Shown here piece by piece: positions 11,701 through 22,366 of a stretch of DNA of 64,000 nucleotides (position 1 is the first letter of the stretch; the number at the start of each line of letters is the position of its first letter). This DNA is from Campylobacterales bacterium (lineage in GTDB: Bacteria > Campylobacterota > Campylobacteria > Campylobacterales > QNZT01). The stretch is from the NCBI GenBank assembly GCA_024278835.1, contig JAJRSK010000033.1:1-64000 (forward strand), given 5' to 3'. The notes below the pieces were generated by a model, which saw nothing but the letters and a program-made list of their open reading frames with translations, ran no database searches and was not told where the DNA came from. A program made the position numbers and the translations under genes.

Positions 11701-12549
11701 GTGAAATTACTCACCCTACTACTAAGCAGTCTACTCATCCCTTTTTTCTTTAGTGCTTGTGCACTTTATAATCCCTTTATGCCTTATGGTGCACAAGATG
11801 TCACCTATGATACCAGCACGCCCTGCCCCACAGAACCCATCAAAACCAAAGCAATGTACCGTGCCACCATGAAACCTTATACTGTCGCGGGGGTGAGATA
11901 CTGTCCTATCGTACCTAAAGTTGGACAAATTTTTAAAGGCACAGCTTCTTGGTATGGACCAAATTTTCATGGTAATCAAACCTCTAATGGAGAGTATTAT
12001 GATATGCATGCTGCTACTGCTGCCCATAAAACACTCCCCATCAACACACTGCTAGAAGTAACCAACTTAGAAAATGGCTTAAGTACTATTGTGCGAGTCA
12101 ATGACCGAGGTCCTTTTGTCAAAAACCGCATCATCGATCTCTCACATCAAGCAGCCCAAGAGATAGATATGATTAAAAAAGGAACTGCCAAAGTCACGAT
12201 AGAAGTGCTTGATTTTGATGCTAGTGCCTCAGCCTATAAACATAAAGAAGCACCTATTTGGAAAAAAAAGCGCATCACGCCAGTGGCACAAGCAAGTACA
12301 ACACAAAGTGCAAACCATCCCCTTGTCTACAAAGTCCAAATTGTCTCAACACAAAGCCAAGAAAAAGCCAAAGCACTTGTCCAAAAATATGCTATAATAG
12401 ATGAAAAATACAGCGCCAGTTTAAAAACAAAAACATTTTGGCAACGTACTTACTATAAAGTACTCATCGGTGATTTTAAAAATGCAGATAAGGCACAAAA
12501 TTTTATAGCCGAGCACTACTTTGATGGTGCATTTGTCGTGAAGGATTAA
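11701..12549 (+). CDS. rlpA: Septal ring lytic transglycosylase RlpA family lipoprotein with SPOR-like C-terminus (GTG start)
   Basis: GTASWYGPNFHGNQTSNGEYYDMHAATAAHKTLPINTLLEVTNLENG, VRVNDRGPF; lipobox FFSAC. Confidence 0.9.
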   Translation: MKLLTLLLSSLLIPFFFSACALYNPFMPYGAQDVTYDTSTPCPTEPIKTKAMYRATMKPYTVAGVRYCPIVPKVGQIFKGTASWYGPNFHGNQTSNGEYYDMHAATAAHKTLPINTLLEVTNLENGLSTIVRVNDRGPFVKNRIIDLSHQAAQEIDMIKKGTAKVTIEVLDFDASASAYKHKEAPIWKKKRITPVAQASTTQSANHPLVYKVQIVSTQSQEKAKALVQKYAIIDEKYSASLKTKTFWQRTYYKVLIGDFKNADKAQNFIAEHYFDGAFVVKD

Positions 12550-12553
12550 AACA

Positions 12554-13126
12554 ATGATAGAGATAAAAAGAGATACCAAAGAGACAAAGATAGAAGCAAG
12601 TCTAGAACTTTATGGGAAGGGAAAGAGCCATATCCAAACCGGTATAGGCTTTTTTGACCATATGTTAGAATCATTTACCAAGCATGGTCTTTTAAACTTG
12701 ACACTACAATGTGAGGGTGATATCCATGTCGATTTTCACCATACCGTGGAAGATGTGGGAATTGTCATCGGTCAAGCCTTAAGAAAAGAGATTTTTCCTA
12801 TAGAAAATGTCGAGAGATTTGGGGAAGCGACCGTCGTTATGGATGAAGCCAGCGTAAACACCGCACTTGATTTAAGTAACCGTCCCTTTTTACACTATGA
12901 AGTAGCAGTAAGTGACAAGGTGGGAGAGTTTGACACAGAGCTTGTCGAAGAGTTTTTTCGCGCACTCTGTTTTAACGCAGGGCTCACCACCCATATCGTC
13001 TGCTTACGTGGCAAAAACAAGCACCATATCATCGAAGCCGTCTTTAAATCATTTGCCGTAGCACTTAGACGCGCGGTAAGTGAAAACAGACGTGTGGGCG
13101 TACCAAGTACCAAGGGTATTTTGTGA
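12554..13126 (+). CDS. hisB: Imidazoleglycerol-phosphate dehydratase
   Basis: GIGFFDHMLESFTKHGL, DFHHTVEDVGI, GKNKHHIIEAVFKS. Confidence 0.95.
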   Translation: MIEIKRDTKETKIEASLELYGKGKSHIQTGIGFFDHMLESFTKHGLLNLTLQCEGDIHVDFHHTVEDVGIVIGQALRKEIFPIENVERFGEATVVMDEASVNTALDLSNRPFLHYEVAVSDKVGEFDTELVEEFFRALCFNAGLTTHIVCLRGKNKHHIIEAVFKSFAVALRRAVSENRRVGVPSTKGIL

Positions 13127-13617
13127 TAGAACTTTTAGTCCTTGATGTCGATGGATGTTTAACCGATGGTAGTATCACCTACACACAAAACGGTGACGAG
13201 ATAAAAACTTTTTCTGTCAAAGATGGCTTAGCCATTGCCACATGGATAAAGATGGGAAAAAAAGTTGCTATCATCACAGGACGAAACTCTTCTATCGTGA
13301 CACGACGTGCCAAAGAGCTCAAGATTTCTTATATCTACCAAGGCATTGAAGATAAAAAAACAAAACTAGAAGCCATTTTAGAAGATGCCCATCTTTCTTA
13401 TGAAAACGTCGCAGCTATTGGAGATGACCTCAATGACTATCACATGCTAAAAAATTCTAAGCTATCCTTTACCCCTAAAAATGGCGTAAAACATATCCAA
13501 GAACTTGTTGATATTATCTTAACAAAAGAGGGAGGGGATGGCGCCGTACGTGAAATGATAGAAATCATCCTAGAAAAAGAGGGATTAACCCAGAGGTTTT
13601 TAAATCAGTGGGTTTAA
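13123..13617 (+). CDS. kdsC: KDO-8-phosphate phosphatase (HAD, KdsC)
   Basis: LDVDGCLTDGSI, KDGLAI, AIITGR, AIGDDLNDYHML. Confidence 0.92.
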   Translation: MIELLVLDVDGCLTDGSITYTQNGDEIKTFSVKDGLAIATWIKMGKKVAIITGRNSSIVTRRAKELKISYIYQGIEDKKTKLEAILEDAHLSYENVAAIGDDLNDYHMLKNSKLSFTPKNGVKHIQELVDIILTKEGGDGAVREMIEIILEKEGLTQRFLNQWV

Positions 13618-14132
13618 AGATATTTACCATCCTTCTTATCCTTTTTATCGCAGAGATAACCTTCCTCTCTACCAAAGAGCCAAAGGTACTTAAAACGTCT
13701 AAAAAAGATATCAACTATTCCACGATAGAGTTTACAGGTTTGCAGGGTTGTAGCATCGATGAAGATGGTATCTCTGAGCGTATTGTCGCCTCAAAAGCAC
13801 TAAAGTTTAAAACCCACGATGAACTCTATGATTTAAACACTAGCTTTCAAAAAAAAGATATCACACATCACTTGAGTGCCTTGCAGGCTCGCTATAAAAA
13901 TGACCATTTATATCTCAAAGGCAATGTTCTCTATGAAAACAATCAAAGCTTACATATAAAAAGCGAAGAATTAGAGTATAATGTCAAAACAAAAATAGTC
14001 AAGGGTTCCTCTGCTTTTACGCTGACTTCCAACAAAGGTATCATGATAGGGGACTCTTTTGAGTATGATATGAATAATGAAGCGTTAAAAGGAGAAAAGA
14101 TGCACTATCAATTTGAGGTAAAAGAAAAATGA
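13608..14132 (+). CDS. lptC: LPS export protein LptC-like
   Basis: Position between kdsC and lptA; N-terminal TM, LptC-like beta repeats. Confidence 0.75.
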   Translation: MGLKIFTILLILFIAEITFLSTKEPKVLKTSKKDINYSTIEFTGLQGCSIDEDGISERIVASKALKFKTHDELYDLNTSFQKKDITHHLSALQARYKNDHLYLKGNVLYENNQSLHIKSEELEYNVKTKIVKGSSAFTLTSNKGIMIGDSFEYDMNNEALKGEKMHYQFEVKEK

Positions 14133-14584
14133 AAATTTCATCTTTACTCTTTTTGTTATTGACGTTTTTACAAGCCCAACAAGTCGAAATCAGTGCTGAT
14201 CATTTTGAGGCTGATGAAAAGAAAATGCTCTCTGTTTTAACAGGCCATGTCCTACTGAAAAAAGGGGCAGATGAAGTACATGCGAAAAAACTCACGATTT
14301 TTTTTGACAAAAAAAATAGACCTACAGAGTATCTAGCAGAAGGCAATATCAACTTTATCATCAACACAAATAATCAAAGCTTTGAAGGTCGTGCACAAAA
14401 ACTTCTTTACAATCCTAGCACACAAAAATATGAAATATCAGGCAATGCCTTTATCCATGAGAAGAAACTCAACAGAAAACTCTATGGGGAGACTATCATG
14501 ATAGACAGAATCTCTGGAAAATCTACCATCAACGGCTCCAAAAAAAGACCCGTCAAATTTATCTTTGAAGTGAAAGAACAATAA
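14129..14584 (+). CDS. lptA: LptA-like periplasmic LPS transport protein
   Basis: Signal peptide, ISADHFEADEKKMLSVLTGHVLLKKGADEVHAKKLTIFFDKKN. Confidence 0.82.
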   Translation: MKISSLLFLLLTFLQAQQVEISADHFEADEKKMLSVLTGHVLLKKGADEVHAKKLTIFFDKKNRPTEYLAEGNINFIINTNNQSFEGRAQKLLYNPSTQKYEISGNAFIHEKKLNRKLYGETIMIDRISGKSTINGSKKRPVKFIFEVKEQ

Positions 14585-15189
14585 TGCCACGACTCATACA
14601 AGCAGAATTTATCGTATCCGCACCAGACATCTCCCTTGCCCTCCCAGCAGACATGAGTGAGATAGCCATCATGGGACGCAGTAATGTGGGTAAAAGTTCT
14701 TTTATCAACTCACTCACCAACCGAAAAAACTTAGCCAAGAGTTCCTCAACACCAGGGAAAACAAGACTCATTAACTTCTTTGACATCACCTATCTTTGCG
14801 GTGAGGATAGAATGTATGCCAGACTAGTTGATTTACCAGGGTTTGGTTATGCACGGGTTTCAAAAACAGAAAAAGTAGCCTGGCAAAAAAGCCTCAATAT
14901 TTTTATCAAAGATAGAAGTTCTATCCGTGTTTTTATCCATCTACTTGATGCCAGACACCCCCATATGCCCATAGATCAAGAAGTTCGTGAATACCTCCAA
15001 CACATCAAACGTGGCGATCAAGAAATCATTGAGATTTTTACCAAGAGTGATAAACTCAAACAAAAAGATTTGGCAAGACTCAGAAAAGATTATCCTGATG
15101 CACTACTTGTTTCTAACCTCAAAAGAAAAGGGATAGAAGCAGCAAATGCCACTATATTTGAAAAACTTTTTCAGACTAAATGCCCATGA
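14584..15189 (+). CDS. engB: Ribosome biogenesis GTP-binding protein EngB/YsxC
   Basis: GRSNVGKSSFINSLT, TPGKTRLINFF, DLPGFGYA, TKSDK. Confidence 0.95.
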   Translation: MPRLIQAEFIVSAPDISLALPADMSEIAIMGRSNVGKSSFINSLTNRKNLAKSSSTPGKTRLINFFDITYLCGEDRMYARLVDLPGFGYARVSKTEKVAWQKSLNIFIKDRSSIRVFIHLLDARHPHMPIDQEVREYLQHIKRGDQEIIEIFTKSDKLKQKDLARLRKDYPDALLVSNLKRKGIEAANATIFEKLFQTKCP

Positions 15190-15647
15190 GTATCACTTAC
15201 ACCAAAGCCAAACTCAGCGATATAAAAGCGATGCAAGCAATGGTTTTGCCCGAAGTGATGTCGGGTGTTATCCTCTTTAGAAGTGATGATGAAGTCGCTA
15301 CAAACATACGTTCTTATATTTTGGCTAAAGATGAAGATAAAGTGGTAGGATTTGTCGCACTTCATATCCATGCCCCTGATTTAGCGGAAGTGAGAAGTCT
15401 TATCGTAGATAGTGACTACCGTGGCAAAAAAATAGGCGCGTCTTTAGTAAAACAGACAATAAAAGATGGCAAAGAGTTAGGGATAAAACAGCTTTTCACC
15501 CTCACCTATCAAAAAGATTTTTTTGAAAAACTTCACTTTAGAGAAATTCCAAAAGAGTCCCTACCAGAACATAAAATATGGGCAGACTGTGTCAAATGTA
15601 AACACTTTCCAATATGCGACGAAATAGCACTTATCATAGAACCCTAG
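15180..15647 (+). CDS. ArgA-like N-acetyltransferase (GNAT)
   Basis: MSITYTKAKLSDIKAMQAMV..., AEVRSLIVDSDYRGKKIGASLVKQTI. Confidence 0.82.
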   Translation: MPMSITYTKAKLSDIKAMQAMVLPEVMSGVILFRSDDEVATNIRSYILAKDEDKVVGFVALHIHAPDLAEVRSLIVDSDYRGKKIGASLVKQTIKDGKELGIKQLFTLTYQKDFFEKLHFREIPKESLPEHKIWADCVKCKHFPICDEIALIIEP

Positions 15648-16072
15648 CTCCCTACATCTTTTTTGTAGTTGCCATTCTTTACGAATCTTTGGCGTCCATG
15701 ACACTTTTTATGAGCCCACTTTTAGGGGTGGGCTTTTATTATATCGTGCAACATATCAACGAGGAGAGACGTTACAGAGATTTTATCTTGATATTTATTT
15801 ATGCCCTTTACGTTGAGATAGACAGAGGCATGATACCACTATCCTTTCTCTTCTTTACGCTCATCTTTTATAAATTTCTTTTTCGCTCCTTTAAAGAGTA
15901 TGTACATTGTCAAAACTGTCTTGTGATTTTATATGTGAGTGTTGGCTATCTTGGGTATTTTCTTTTTAATCTATTTCTAGACTATATTTTCAATATACCC
16001 CTCGCCCATTTTTCTAGTGATTATTTTATCTATATACTCACAGATATACTCTTTATACTGGTCTTGCTATGA
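15614..16072 (+). CDS. Integral membrane protein, MreD-like, preceding mrdA
   Basis: Multiple TM helices; operonic with PBP2. Confidence 0.55.
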   Translation: MRRNSTYHRTLAPYIFFVVAILYESLASMTLFMSPLLGVGFYYIVQHINEERRYRDFILIFIYALYVEIDRGMIPLSFLFFTLIFYKFLFRSFKEYVHCQNCLVILYVSVGYLGYFLFNLFLDYIFNIPLAHFSSDYFIYILTDILFILVLL

Positions 16073-17922
16073 AAAGACGCATCCATTTTATACTAGCATT
16101 TTTTGCGATTACAGGAATTATTTTACTCTCTAGGCTCTATTTTTTATCGATTAAATCAAACACTTATTATGAAAAACTAGCCCAACAAAATCTTATCAAG
16201 ACAGAGTATTTTACAACAACAAGAGGAGAGATAAGAGATAGCAAGGGTCTACCTTTAGCCATCAATAAACTTGGATTCTCCCTCTCTTTGGCACCTCACT
16301 TAAAAAAAGAGCAACTCCAAAAAAACTTAGCTTTTTTAACAAAAGAATTGCCAGAATTCAACCTTACAAAACTACGTAAAATCTATCAAAAAAAATCCAG
16401 TCCCTATAACCATAAACCTATCATGATACTCCCTTTTATCCCTTATGATGACTTTATCTCAAAATTTATACTTTTTTCAAATAATAAGTCCTTTATCATC
16501 ACTCCCTCTTCTAGGCGTTATTATCCACAAGGTGAACGCATGGCACATATCATAGGGTATGTAGCCAAAGCCAATGAAAAAGAGATAAAAGCAAGTAAGG
16601 TAACAAACCTCATAGGTCTAGTAGGTAAAAGTGGGATAGAACGCTACTATAACACCCTACTACAAGGTACCCTGGGTGAAAAGAAGATTAAAGTCACAGC
16701 ACTTAATGAACCACTAGGCATCATAGATGAAAAACGACCAACAAGTTCACAACTCACTCTTACCGTCGATGTCAAAGTACAAAATTATCTCAAAGAGTTA
16801 TTTGAAGAACGTAGTGGTGCTATCATCGTCATGGAGGCAAAAACTGGTGCTCTTTTAGCCGCTGCAAGCTATCCTGAGTATGATAACAATGAGTTTATCC
16901 ATGGTATCTCTAAAGATGACTGGGCACTCATGATAAAAGATTTTAATCATCCCTTCACCAACAAGTTTATCCATGGACTCTACCCTCCAGGTTCTTCAAC
17001 AAAACCACAAGTACTACTCAGTTTTTTATCTTCTAAGCTAGTAGGGGAAAAAGAATCATTGCTTTGTGAAGGAACATTAAGTCTAGGAAAAAGAAATTTT
17101 AGATGCTGGAATCAAGCAGGACATGGTGCCGTTGATGCCAAAAGATCTTTGCGGGAGAGTTGTGATGTCTACTACTACAAAGGTGCCCTTCGGGTGGGGA
17201 TTAATACTATTTCCACAGATTTAAAACAATTTGGGTTTGGGAAAAAAACAGGCATCGATATGCCTTCAGAATTCATCGGTACTGTACCAAATCGTAACTG
17301 GAAAATAGAAAAATTTGGGGAGAGTTGGTATAAGGGGGAAACACTTAACACCGTTATCGGACAAGGTGATTTTCTTGTCACCCCTTTACAAGTGGCCACT
17401 GCCACCGCACTCATCGCTACAGGAAAGCAGATAGTACCCCATTTTATCAAAGCAGTTGATGAAACCAATATCACCTTTGATACTATGAACATCTTAAACA
17501 AAGAGCAAAAATCCCACCTACCCCTTATCAGAAAAGGGATGTATGAAGTGTGTAATCATAAAAGAGGTACTGCGTTTAGATACAACCACGCTTGGATAGA
17601 GATGGCGGGAAAAACAGGTACCTCACAAGTCGTTGGCATCCCCCAAGAAGAGATAGAACGCATGAGTGAAGATGACCTTGCCTACTTTAAAAAATCCCAC
17701 GCTTGGTTTACGACCTATGCCCCCTATCATGACCCAAAATACATCGTGACTGTTATCGTTGAACATGGGGGACATGGAGGAAAGGCAGCAGGTGAAATCG
17801 TCTCAAAGATTTATAACTTCCTCGTCAAAGAAGGTTATATCTCTAAAAAATATGTCAAAAAAAAGTTTCTACCACTTTTGGAAAATAACAACTCTAAAAA
17901 GCTAAATCAAACAAGACCCTAA
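16069..17922 (+). CDS. mrdA: Penicillin-binding protein 2
   Basis: YPPGSSTKP active site, SCDVYYY, AGKTGTSQV. Confidence 0.95.
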   Translation: MKRRIHFILAFFAITGIILLSRLYFLSIKSNTYYEKLAQQNLIKTEYFTTTRGEIRDSKGLPLAINKLGFSLSLAPHLKKEQLQKNLAFLTKELPEFNLTKLRKIYQKKSSPYNHKPIMILPFIPYDDFISKFILFSNNKSFIITPSSRRYYPQGERMAHIIGYVAKANEKEIKASKVTNLIGLVGKSGIERYYNTLLQGTLGEKKIKVTALNEPLGIIDEKRPTSSQLTLTVDVKVQNYLKELFEERSGAIIVMEAKTGALLAAASYPEYDNNEFIHGISKDDWALMIKDFNHPFTNKFIHGLYPPGSSTKPQVLLSFLSSKLVGEKESLLCEGTLSLGKRNFRCWNQAGHGAVDAKRSLRESCDVYYYKGALRVGINTISTDLKQFGFGKKTGIDMPSEFIGTVPNRNWKIEKFGESWYKGETLNTVIGQGDFLVTPLQVATATALIATGKQIVPHFIKAVDETNITFDTMNILNKEQKSHLPLIRKGMYEVCNHKRGTAFRYNHAWIEMAGKTGTSQVVGIPQEEIERMSEDDLAYFKKSHAWFTTYAPYHDPKYIVTVIVEHGGHGGKAAGEIVSKIYNFLVKEGYISKKYVKKKFLPLLENNNSKKLNQTRP

Positions 17923-20521
17923 AAGTATTGGCATCCGCTAAATCTTCATTGATAATATACTCAAGACTTAGAGGAAGAGCTAAAGAATTAAAATAAAGCA
18001 AGTCAGCCTTCACCCCTAGCGTCACTTCATGAAAATCAGCCTCTTTGTCGTTTAAAAACTGCATCTTATAGTAGTTATACTTGGCATAGAGTGCTTCTCG
18101 CCTCAAGGAAACTGGAAAGGAAAAAAAGTACTTATCTATATCAAAGACCTTATGAAGGGAGAGACCAGCATTTAGCAGTGATTCTACATAGATATCATAG
18201 GCGAGACTAGGCATCTCAAAGTTGAGTGCATCTGAAAAACGGGTTTGATACTGTTGTAGCTTAATCCCATGTTTTTTACCACTCCCTTGCACATCAGCAT
18301 AAGCACCTCTAAGATCAAATCCCCCATAAAGTTGATTACCTAAAGAATGCGCGTAGTGATACCTTCCACCAATAGCTTTATCTTCCCTATCTAGACCTAA
18401 GGAGAGTTGAAAGTCATTGGCTGCGTTGAGATACATACTTTGTCCAAAATGTTTATGGTTAGTATAATCTAAGCTCAAAGTCAAAGGCTCTTTCTCATCT
18501 CTCTCCCAGTCCAAAAGATAAGAGAGTTTTAGATTCATCTTTTCATAGGTGTTTTGCATCAGCGGATAAGAGAGATAAAGATAGGTTCCAAATCCCCGTG
18601 AACTTTCATTTTTATCATGATTAATCACCCCAAACAAAGAAGCTCCAAAGTTTAAGCGATAGGCAGAAGAAGCATAACCTGCCCCAGCCAACACATCATC
18701 AGCCACTTTTGACGAAAATATCCTCACAGAATTCTGGGAGAGCGGATCTGTAAAGTTTGCAGCGATATCAAAATCTACCTCATCACCTGTACTTATGATG
18801 GATTGGGAAAGCGATGAATAGTGTAAATTTGACAAAGGGGCATAAGCTTCACTTTGTACTGCTTGTCTATCAAAATGCAAGGCGTTAAATCGCTTGTCAT
18901 TTTCAAAGAAATAGCTAACTTCTTCTACAGATGCTATCTGGCTATGGAGGCTAACCTCTCTAAATTTCATACCATCAGCACCTATTGTCTCAAGCAGAGC
19001 CCTATCAGCGCTTAATAGTCTAGCATCCACGATATCATCTGCCACACTCATGCGTGAAATCAACCCGCTCGCGTAACGATAGAGTCCACTCCCATTTTTT
19101 GTGTTAGCAATGAAATAGAGACCATTTTCATCTTTGTCACAAACAAAACCATACCAACCTTGATATGAAAAAAGTGCCCTTTTATTTTCATAAAGGGTAC
19201 GCGTTTTACCCTCTTGTACAAAATAATAGTGCTTATCATGAGAGGTAAAAACCGAAGAGTTCACCTGTGCGTAAAAGTCCCCATTGACATACATCTGAGG
19301 TTCATCAAAAGAGTTAGGGATATCAAAATAAACCATCTCCCCCTCTGCTGAAAGTGACTGCATCGCCTTTGATGCACTTTCTTTTAAAAGTAGACCTTCT
19401 TCATCATATAGCCCAACTTCTATACGCTCAGGCGAGGTATGCGCAGAACTAAGAGCATAATATCTCCCTGATTTTTTAAATACCTTTCCCATGCGATGAT
19501 TGGTTTTTTTCTTCTTTATCTTGCCTGTTTTTTTATCTATCATGATAAGAGTTGGTTGAGAGAGATGATTTGAAGTTAAAAAGTAAATCTCTTCATCATC
19601 ACTATTTAATTTCACTGCACTTTTAGAAGAAAAAAGCAGTCTGCCTTGGCTTGGCTGAAAGCCGCTGTATTTGCCTAATAACCAACTATTATATGCTTTG
19701 AGCAACGTTTCAAAATCTTGACCAAAAGTCTCTTTAAAAACATGATTGGTAAAGAGTGGAATCCACTGTCCTGAAAAGTTATAAAAATAGCTATTGACCT
19801 TGTCGATGCCATATTTTTGTGACAAAAAAAGTTGAAAAAATCCGCCAACGATATAATGATGTGTGCCATAAGGAAAATAGAGATGGTCATTATAGGTTCG
19901 CTCAGGCGTGATATATCCTGCACGTGCTTGGGTGATAGCCATGGCTAAGAGCGCTCCACTATAAAGCCGTCCTCCATTATTATGCCAAGACTCATTTAAC
20001 ACGGCATTGCCTTCTAGCACAAATGAGGATTCTGCTAAGTTAGGAGCTGGGAAAACTGGTACAAAAAGTAGCATCGTAAAAAAGCTATTTTTCACCACTT
20101 TATGGCTGTAGTACGAAAGTAGGTTTTTCTTAGGATTTAACTGAAAATTATGGGCACTCTCATGTAAAAGAAGTGTCTTTATCCAACTTGTCGAAGCAAA
20201 ATAATCTACCACCAGTGAGCCAGCTGGAAAATTCATCTGAAGATTGAGAGGAATTTGCGTGGAGTAAGCATTTGCTACTTGGTTATGCGAGGAGAGTAAC
20301 CCAACATACTGCTTGTCATCTAGTGAAAAACCATAAGAGTCACTATAGAGTCCTATCACTCCTTCTTCATAATCCAAGACTTTTTTAGAGAGTGCTTCAT
20401 ACTCATCAGCATAAAGTACCTCTAGCTTTTCATGAGAGATCTTTTTATACCTATCTCCTGTTACCGAGACATTAGCAGAAAGTGAGATAACAAAAGAAAA
20501 AAGTAGTAAAAAACGTATCAT
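17894..20521 (-). CDS. Large outer-membrane-type protein with HExxH (HESAH) peptidase-like N-terminus and C-terminal beta-barrel-like region
   Basis: Signal peptide; LLLHESAHNFQLNPKK; alternating beta pattern ending ...FRVLFDLAF with terminal Phe. Confidence 0.65.
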   Translation of the reverse strand: MIRFLLLFSFVISLSANVSVTGDRYKKISHEKLEVLYADEYEALSKKVLDYEEGVIGLYSDSYGFSLDDKQYVGLLSSHNQVANAYSTQIPLNLQMNFPAGSLVVDYFASTSWIKTLLLHESAHNFQLNPKKNLLSYYSHKVVKNSFFTMLLFVPVFPAPNLAESSFVLEGNAVLNESWHNNGGRLYSGALLAMAITQARAGYITPERTYNDHLYFPYGTHHYIVGGFFQLFLSQKYGIDKVNSYFYNFSGQWIPLFTNHVFKETFGQDFETLLKAYNSWLLGKYSGFQPSQGRLLFSSKSAVKLNSDDEEIYFLTSNHLSQPTLIMIDKKTGKIKKKKTNHRMGKVFKKSGRYYALSSAHTSPERIEVGLYDEEGLLLKESASKAMQSLSAEGEMVYFDIPNSFDEPQMYVNGDFYAQVNSSVFTSHDKHYYFVQEGKTRTLYENKRALFSYQGWYGFVCDKDENGLYFIANTKNGSGLYRYASGLISRMSVADDIVDARLLSADRALLETIGADGMKFREVSLHSQIASVEEVSYFFENDKRFNALHFDRQAVQSEAYAPLSNLHYSSLSQSIISTGDEVDFDIAANFTDPLSQNSVRIFSSKVADDVLAGAGYASSAYRLNFGASLFGVINHDKNESSRGFGTYLYLSYPLMQNTYEKMNLKLSYLLDWERDEKEPLTLSLDYTNHKHFGQSMYLNAANDFQLSLGLDREDKAIGGRYHYAHSLGNQLYGGFDLRGAYADVQGSGKKHGIKLQQYQTRFSDALNFEMPSLAYDIYVESLLNAGLSLHKVFDIDKYFFSFPVSLRREALYAKYNYYKMQFLNDKEADFHEVTLGVKADLLYFNSLALPLSLEYIINEDLADANTFRVLFDLAF

Positions 20522-20530
20522 GATAAGCCC

Positions 20531-21463
20531 TTACATCTGTGTAACACTATGCTCTATCACCAAAGCCATCATGATAAGCAAGACCAAGCCTGCTGATTTG
20601 TTATAAAGCTTATTCGCAGATATAAAGACAAGCATAATAGAGATGATCAAGACAGCCACGATATCAAAAGCATTTTTACTTAAATCTATCATGATAGGAT
20701 TGACCAAGGCAGCGGCGCCCAAAGCCACGGTAAAGTTAGCTACATTAGAACCGATAATATTGCCAATAATCATATCAGAATTACCTTTCTTCGCTGCGGA
20801 GATACTCACCATCAACTCTGGTAAACTCGTCCCAAATGCTATCAGCAACAGCCCGATAATCCACTCACTCACACCAAAACTTTTGGCAATTCCTGTAGCT
20901 GACTCTATCGTAAAATTTGCCCCCACAATCACCATCACGAACCCAGCACCCAGATAAAGTCCTGTACGTTTCCAATCAAACTTCTCTTTGACTAAGGCAT
21001 CATCTATCTCGCTATCCAAGGCATCATCATTATTGACAAGAAAGAGCAGATAAGCCCCCATCATCATGATAAACATAAATCCCTCAAAACGAGAGATAAT
21101 CCCATCAAAACTAATCAAGATAAACGTCATCACAGGAAACAATCCCCAAGCAGAATCTTTGGCAAATATATCCCGTGAAGGCATCATATTTTTAGAAAAT
21201 AAAAAGACTAAGCCAAGAACAAGAGATATATTGATGATATTACTTCCAATGATATTAGAAACAGCGATGTCACCTTTACCCGCACCACTCGCCATCATAG
21301 ACGCTGCCATCTCCGGCAAAGATGTCCCCAACGCTACCAATGTCGCCCCAATCACAAAATGGGAGATATTGTAATAAAGTGCGACTCTCTCAGATTCATC
21401 AATCACAAAATCCGCACCCTTGATAAGCACTGCCATTGCAATGATAAATACAATATAATCCAT
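20531..21463 (-). CDS. Calcium/sodium antiporter (CaCA family, YrbG-like)
   Basis: Duplicated GATLVALGTSLPEMAASMMA / LIAFGTSLPELMVSISAA and GNIIGSN motifs. Confidence 0.92.
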   Translation of the reverse strand: MDYIVFIIAMAVLIKGADFVIDESERVALYYNISHFVIGATLVALGTSLPEMAASMMASGAGKGDIAVSNIIGSNIINISLVLGLVFLFSKNMMPSRDIFAKDSAWGLFPVMTFILISFDGIISRFEGFMFIMMMGAYLLFLVNNDDALDSEIDDALVKEKFDWKRTGLYLGAGFVMVIVGANFTIESATGIAKSFGVSEWIIGLLLIAFGTSLPELMVSISAAKKGNSDMIIGNIIGSNVANFTVALGAAALVNPIMIDLSKNAFDIVAVLIISIMLVFISANKLYNKSAGLVLLIMMALVIEHSVTQM

Positions 21464-21879
21464 TAGCCATTCCTCACTATCAAACTTTTTGGTAATGCAA
21501 AGTGTTGCATCACTTCTTGCTCTTTTTCTCGCATCTCACCAGTATCTTCTTCATGGTCATATCCCAAAAGATGCAACATCCCATGGGTGAAAAGAAGGGC
21601 AATCTCATCATCATGACTGTGTCCCAATGTCTCCGCCACTTCTTTTGCTCTATCCACGCTTATCATGATGGAGCCTAAAGGAAAAGAAGGTAGTGGTTGA
21701 AGTGGAAAGCTAAGGACATCAGTTGCTTTATCAATGCCACGTTCAGAATAGTTAATCTGGGCAATTTCTTTGTCGTCCGTCAGGATAAGCTCTACCTCTT
21801 TATCACTAAGATAAAGAGATATTTGCTCAAGTAAATCGCCATTAAAGGCTAGGTCTGTTCTATTGTCATATGCTATCAT
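21463..21879 (-). CDS. ybeY: Endoribonuclease YbeY
   Basis: [26 protein letters not shown]. Confidence 0.95.
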   Translation of the reverse strand: MIAYDNRTDLAFNGDLLEQISLYLSDKEVELILTDDKEIAQINYSERGIDKATDVLSFPLQPLPSFPLGSIMISVDRAKEVAETLGHSHDDEIALLFTHGMLHLLGYDHEEDTGEMREKEQEVMQHFALPKSLIVRNG

Positions 21880-21958
21880 AAATACCCTCTTTTAAAGTGC
21901 GATATTTTATCCAAAATATTTTACAAAGAAATTGAATCCTCTAAATAAGGCTAGGGTA

Positions 21959-22366
21959 CTATTGAATAAATTTCACAGGTACCTTGATAATCAGGTGATT
22001 GAGCGAGAAAAAAGACTCTCTGTCATTTTCTAAATCTTCTTTATAGAGATTCAACTGATCACTCACTAAAATCAACCAATTGATAAGCTCTTCACTCCCT
22101 CTTCCTTCTACCAAACGGCACTCTTCAAGTGTCTCCTCTGCTAAAGTTACCAGTTTGTTGATAGGTGCAATCTTCAGATAGCCCGTAGCAGACTTGATAT
22201 TGTGACAGATGCGAAAAAGTTCATTGATATTTGCCAAGTATCTCTCCTCGTCCGCAAGCCCAATAATAAGCTTTTCCATCGCCTCACTCATGAATGCATA
22301 GTGCGAAAAAAACTCTTCTACTATCTCATAATCAAACTCAGCTTCTATACTCGCAAAAACACCCAT
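21959..22366 (-). CDS. Hpt (histidine phosphotransfer) domain protein
   Basis: FRICHNIKSATGYL Hpt-like motif in a helical 135-aa protein. Confidence 0.7.
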   Translation of the reverse strand: MGVFASIEAEFDYEIVEEFFSHYAFMSEAMEKLIIGLADEERYLANINELFRICHNIKSATGYLKIAPINKLVTLAEETLEECRLVEGRGSEELINWLILVSDQLNLYKEDLENDRESFFSLNHLIIKVPVKFIQ

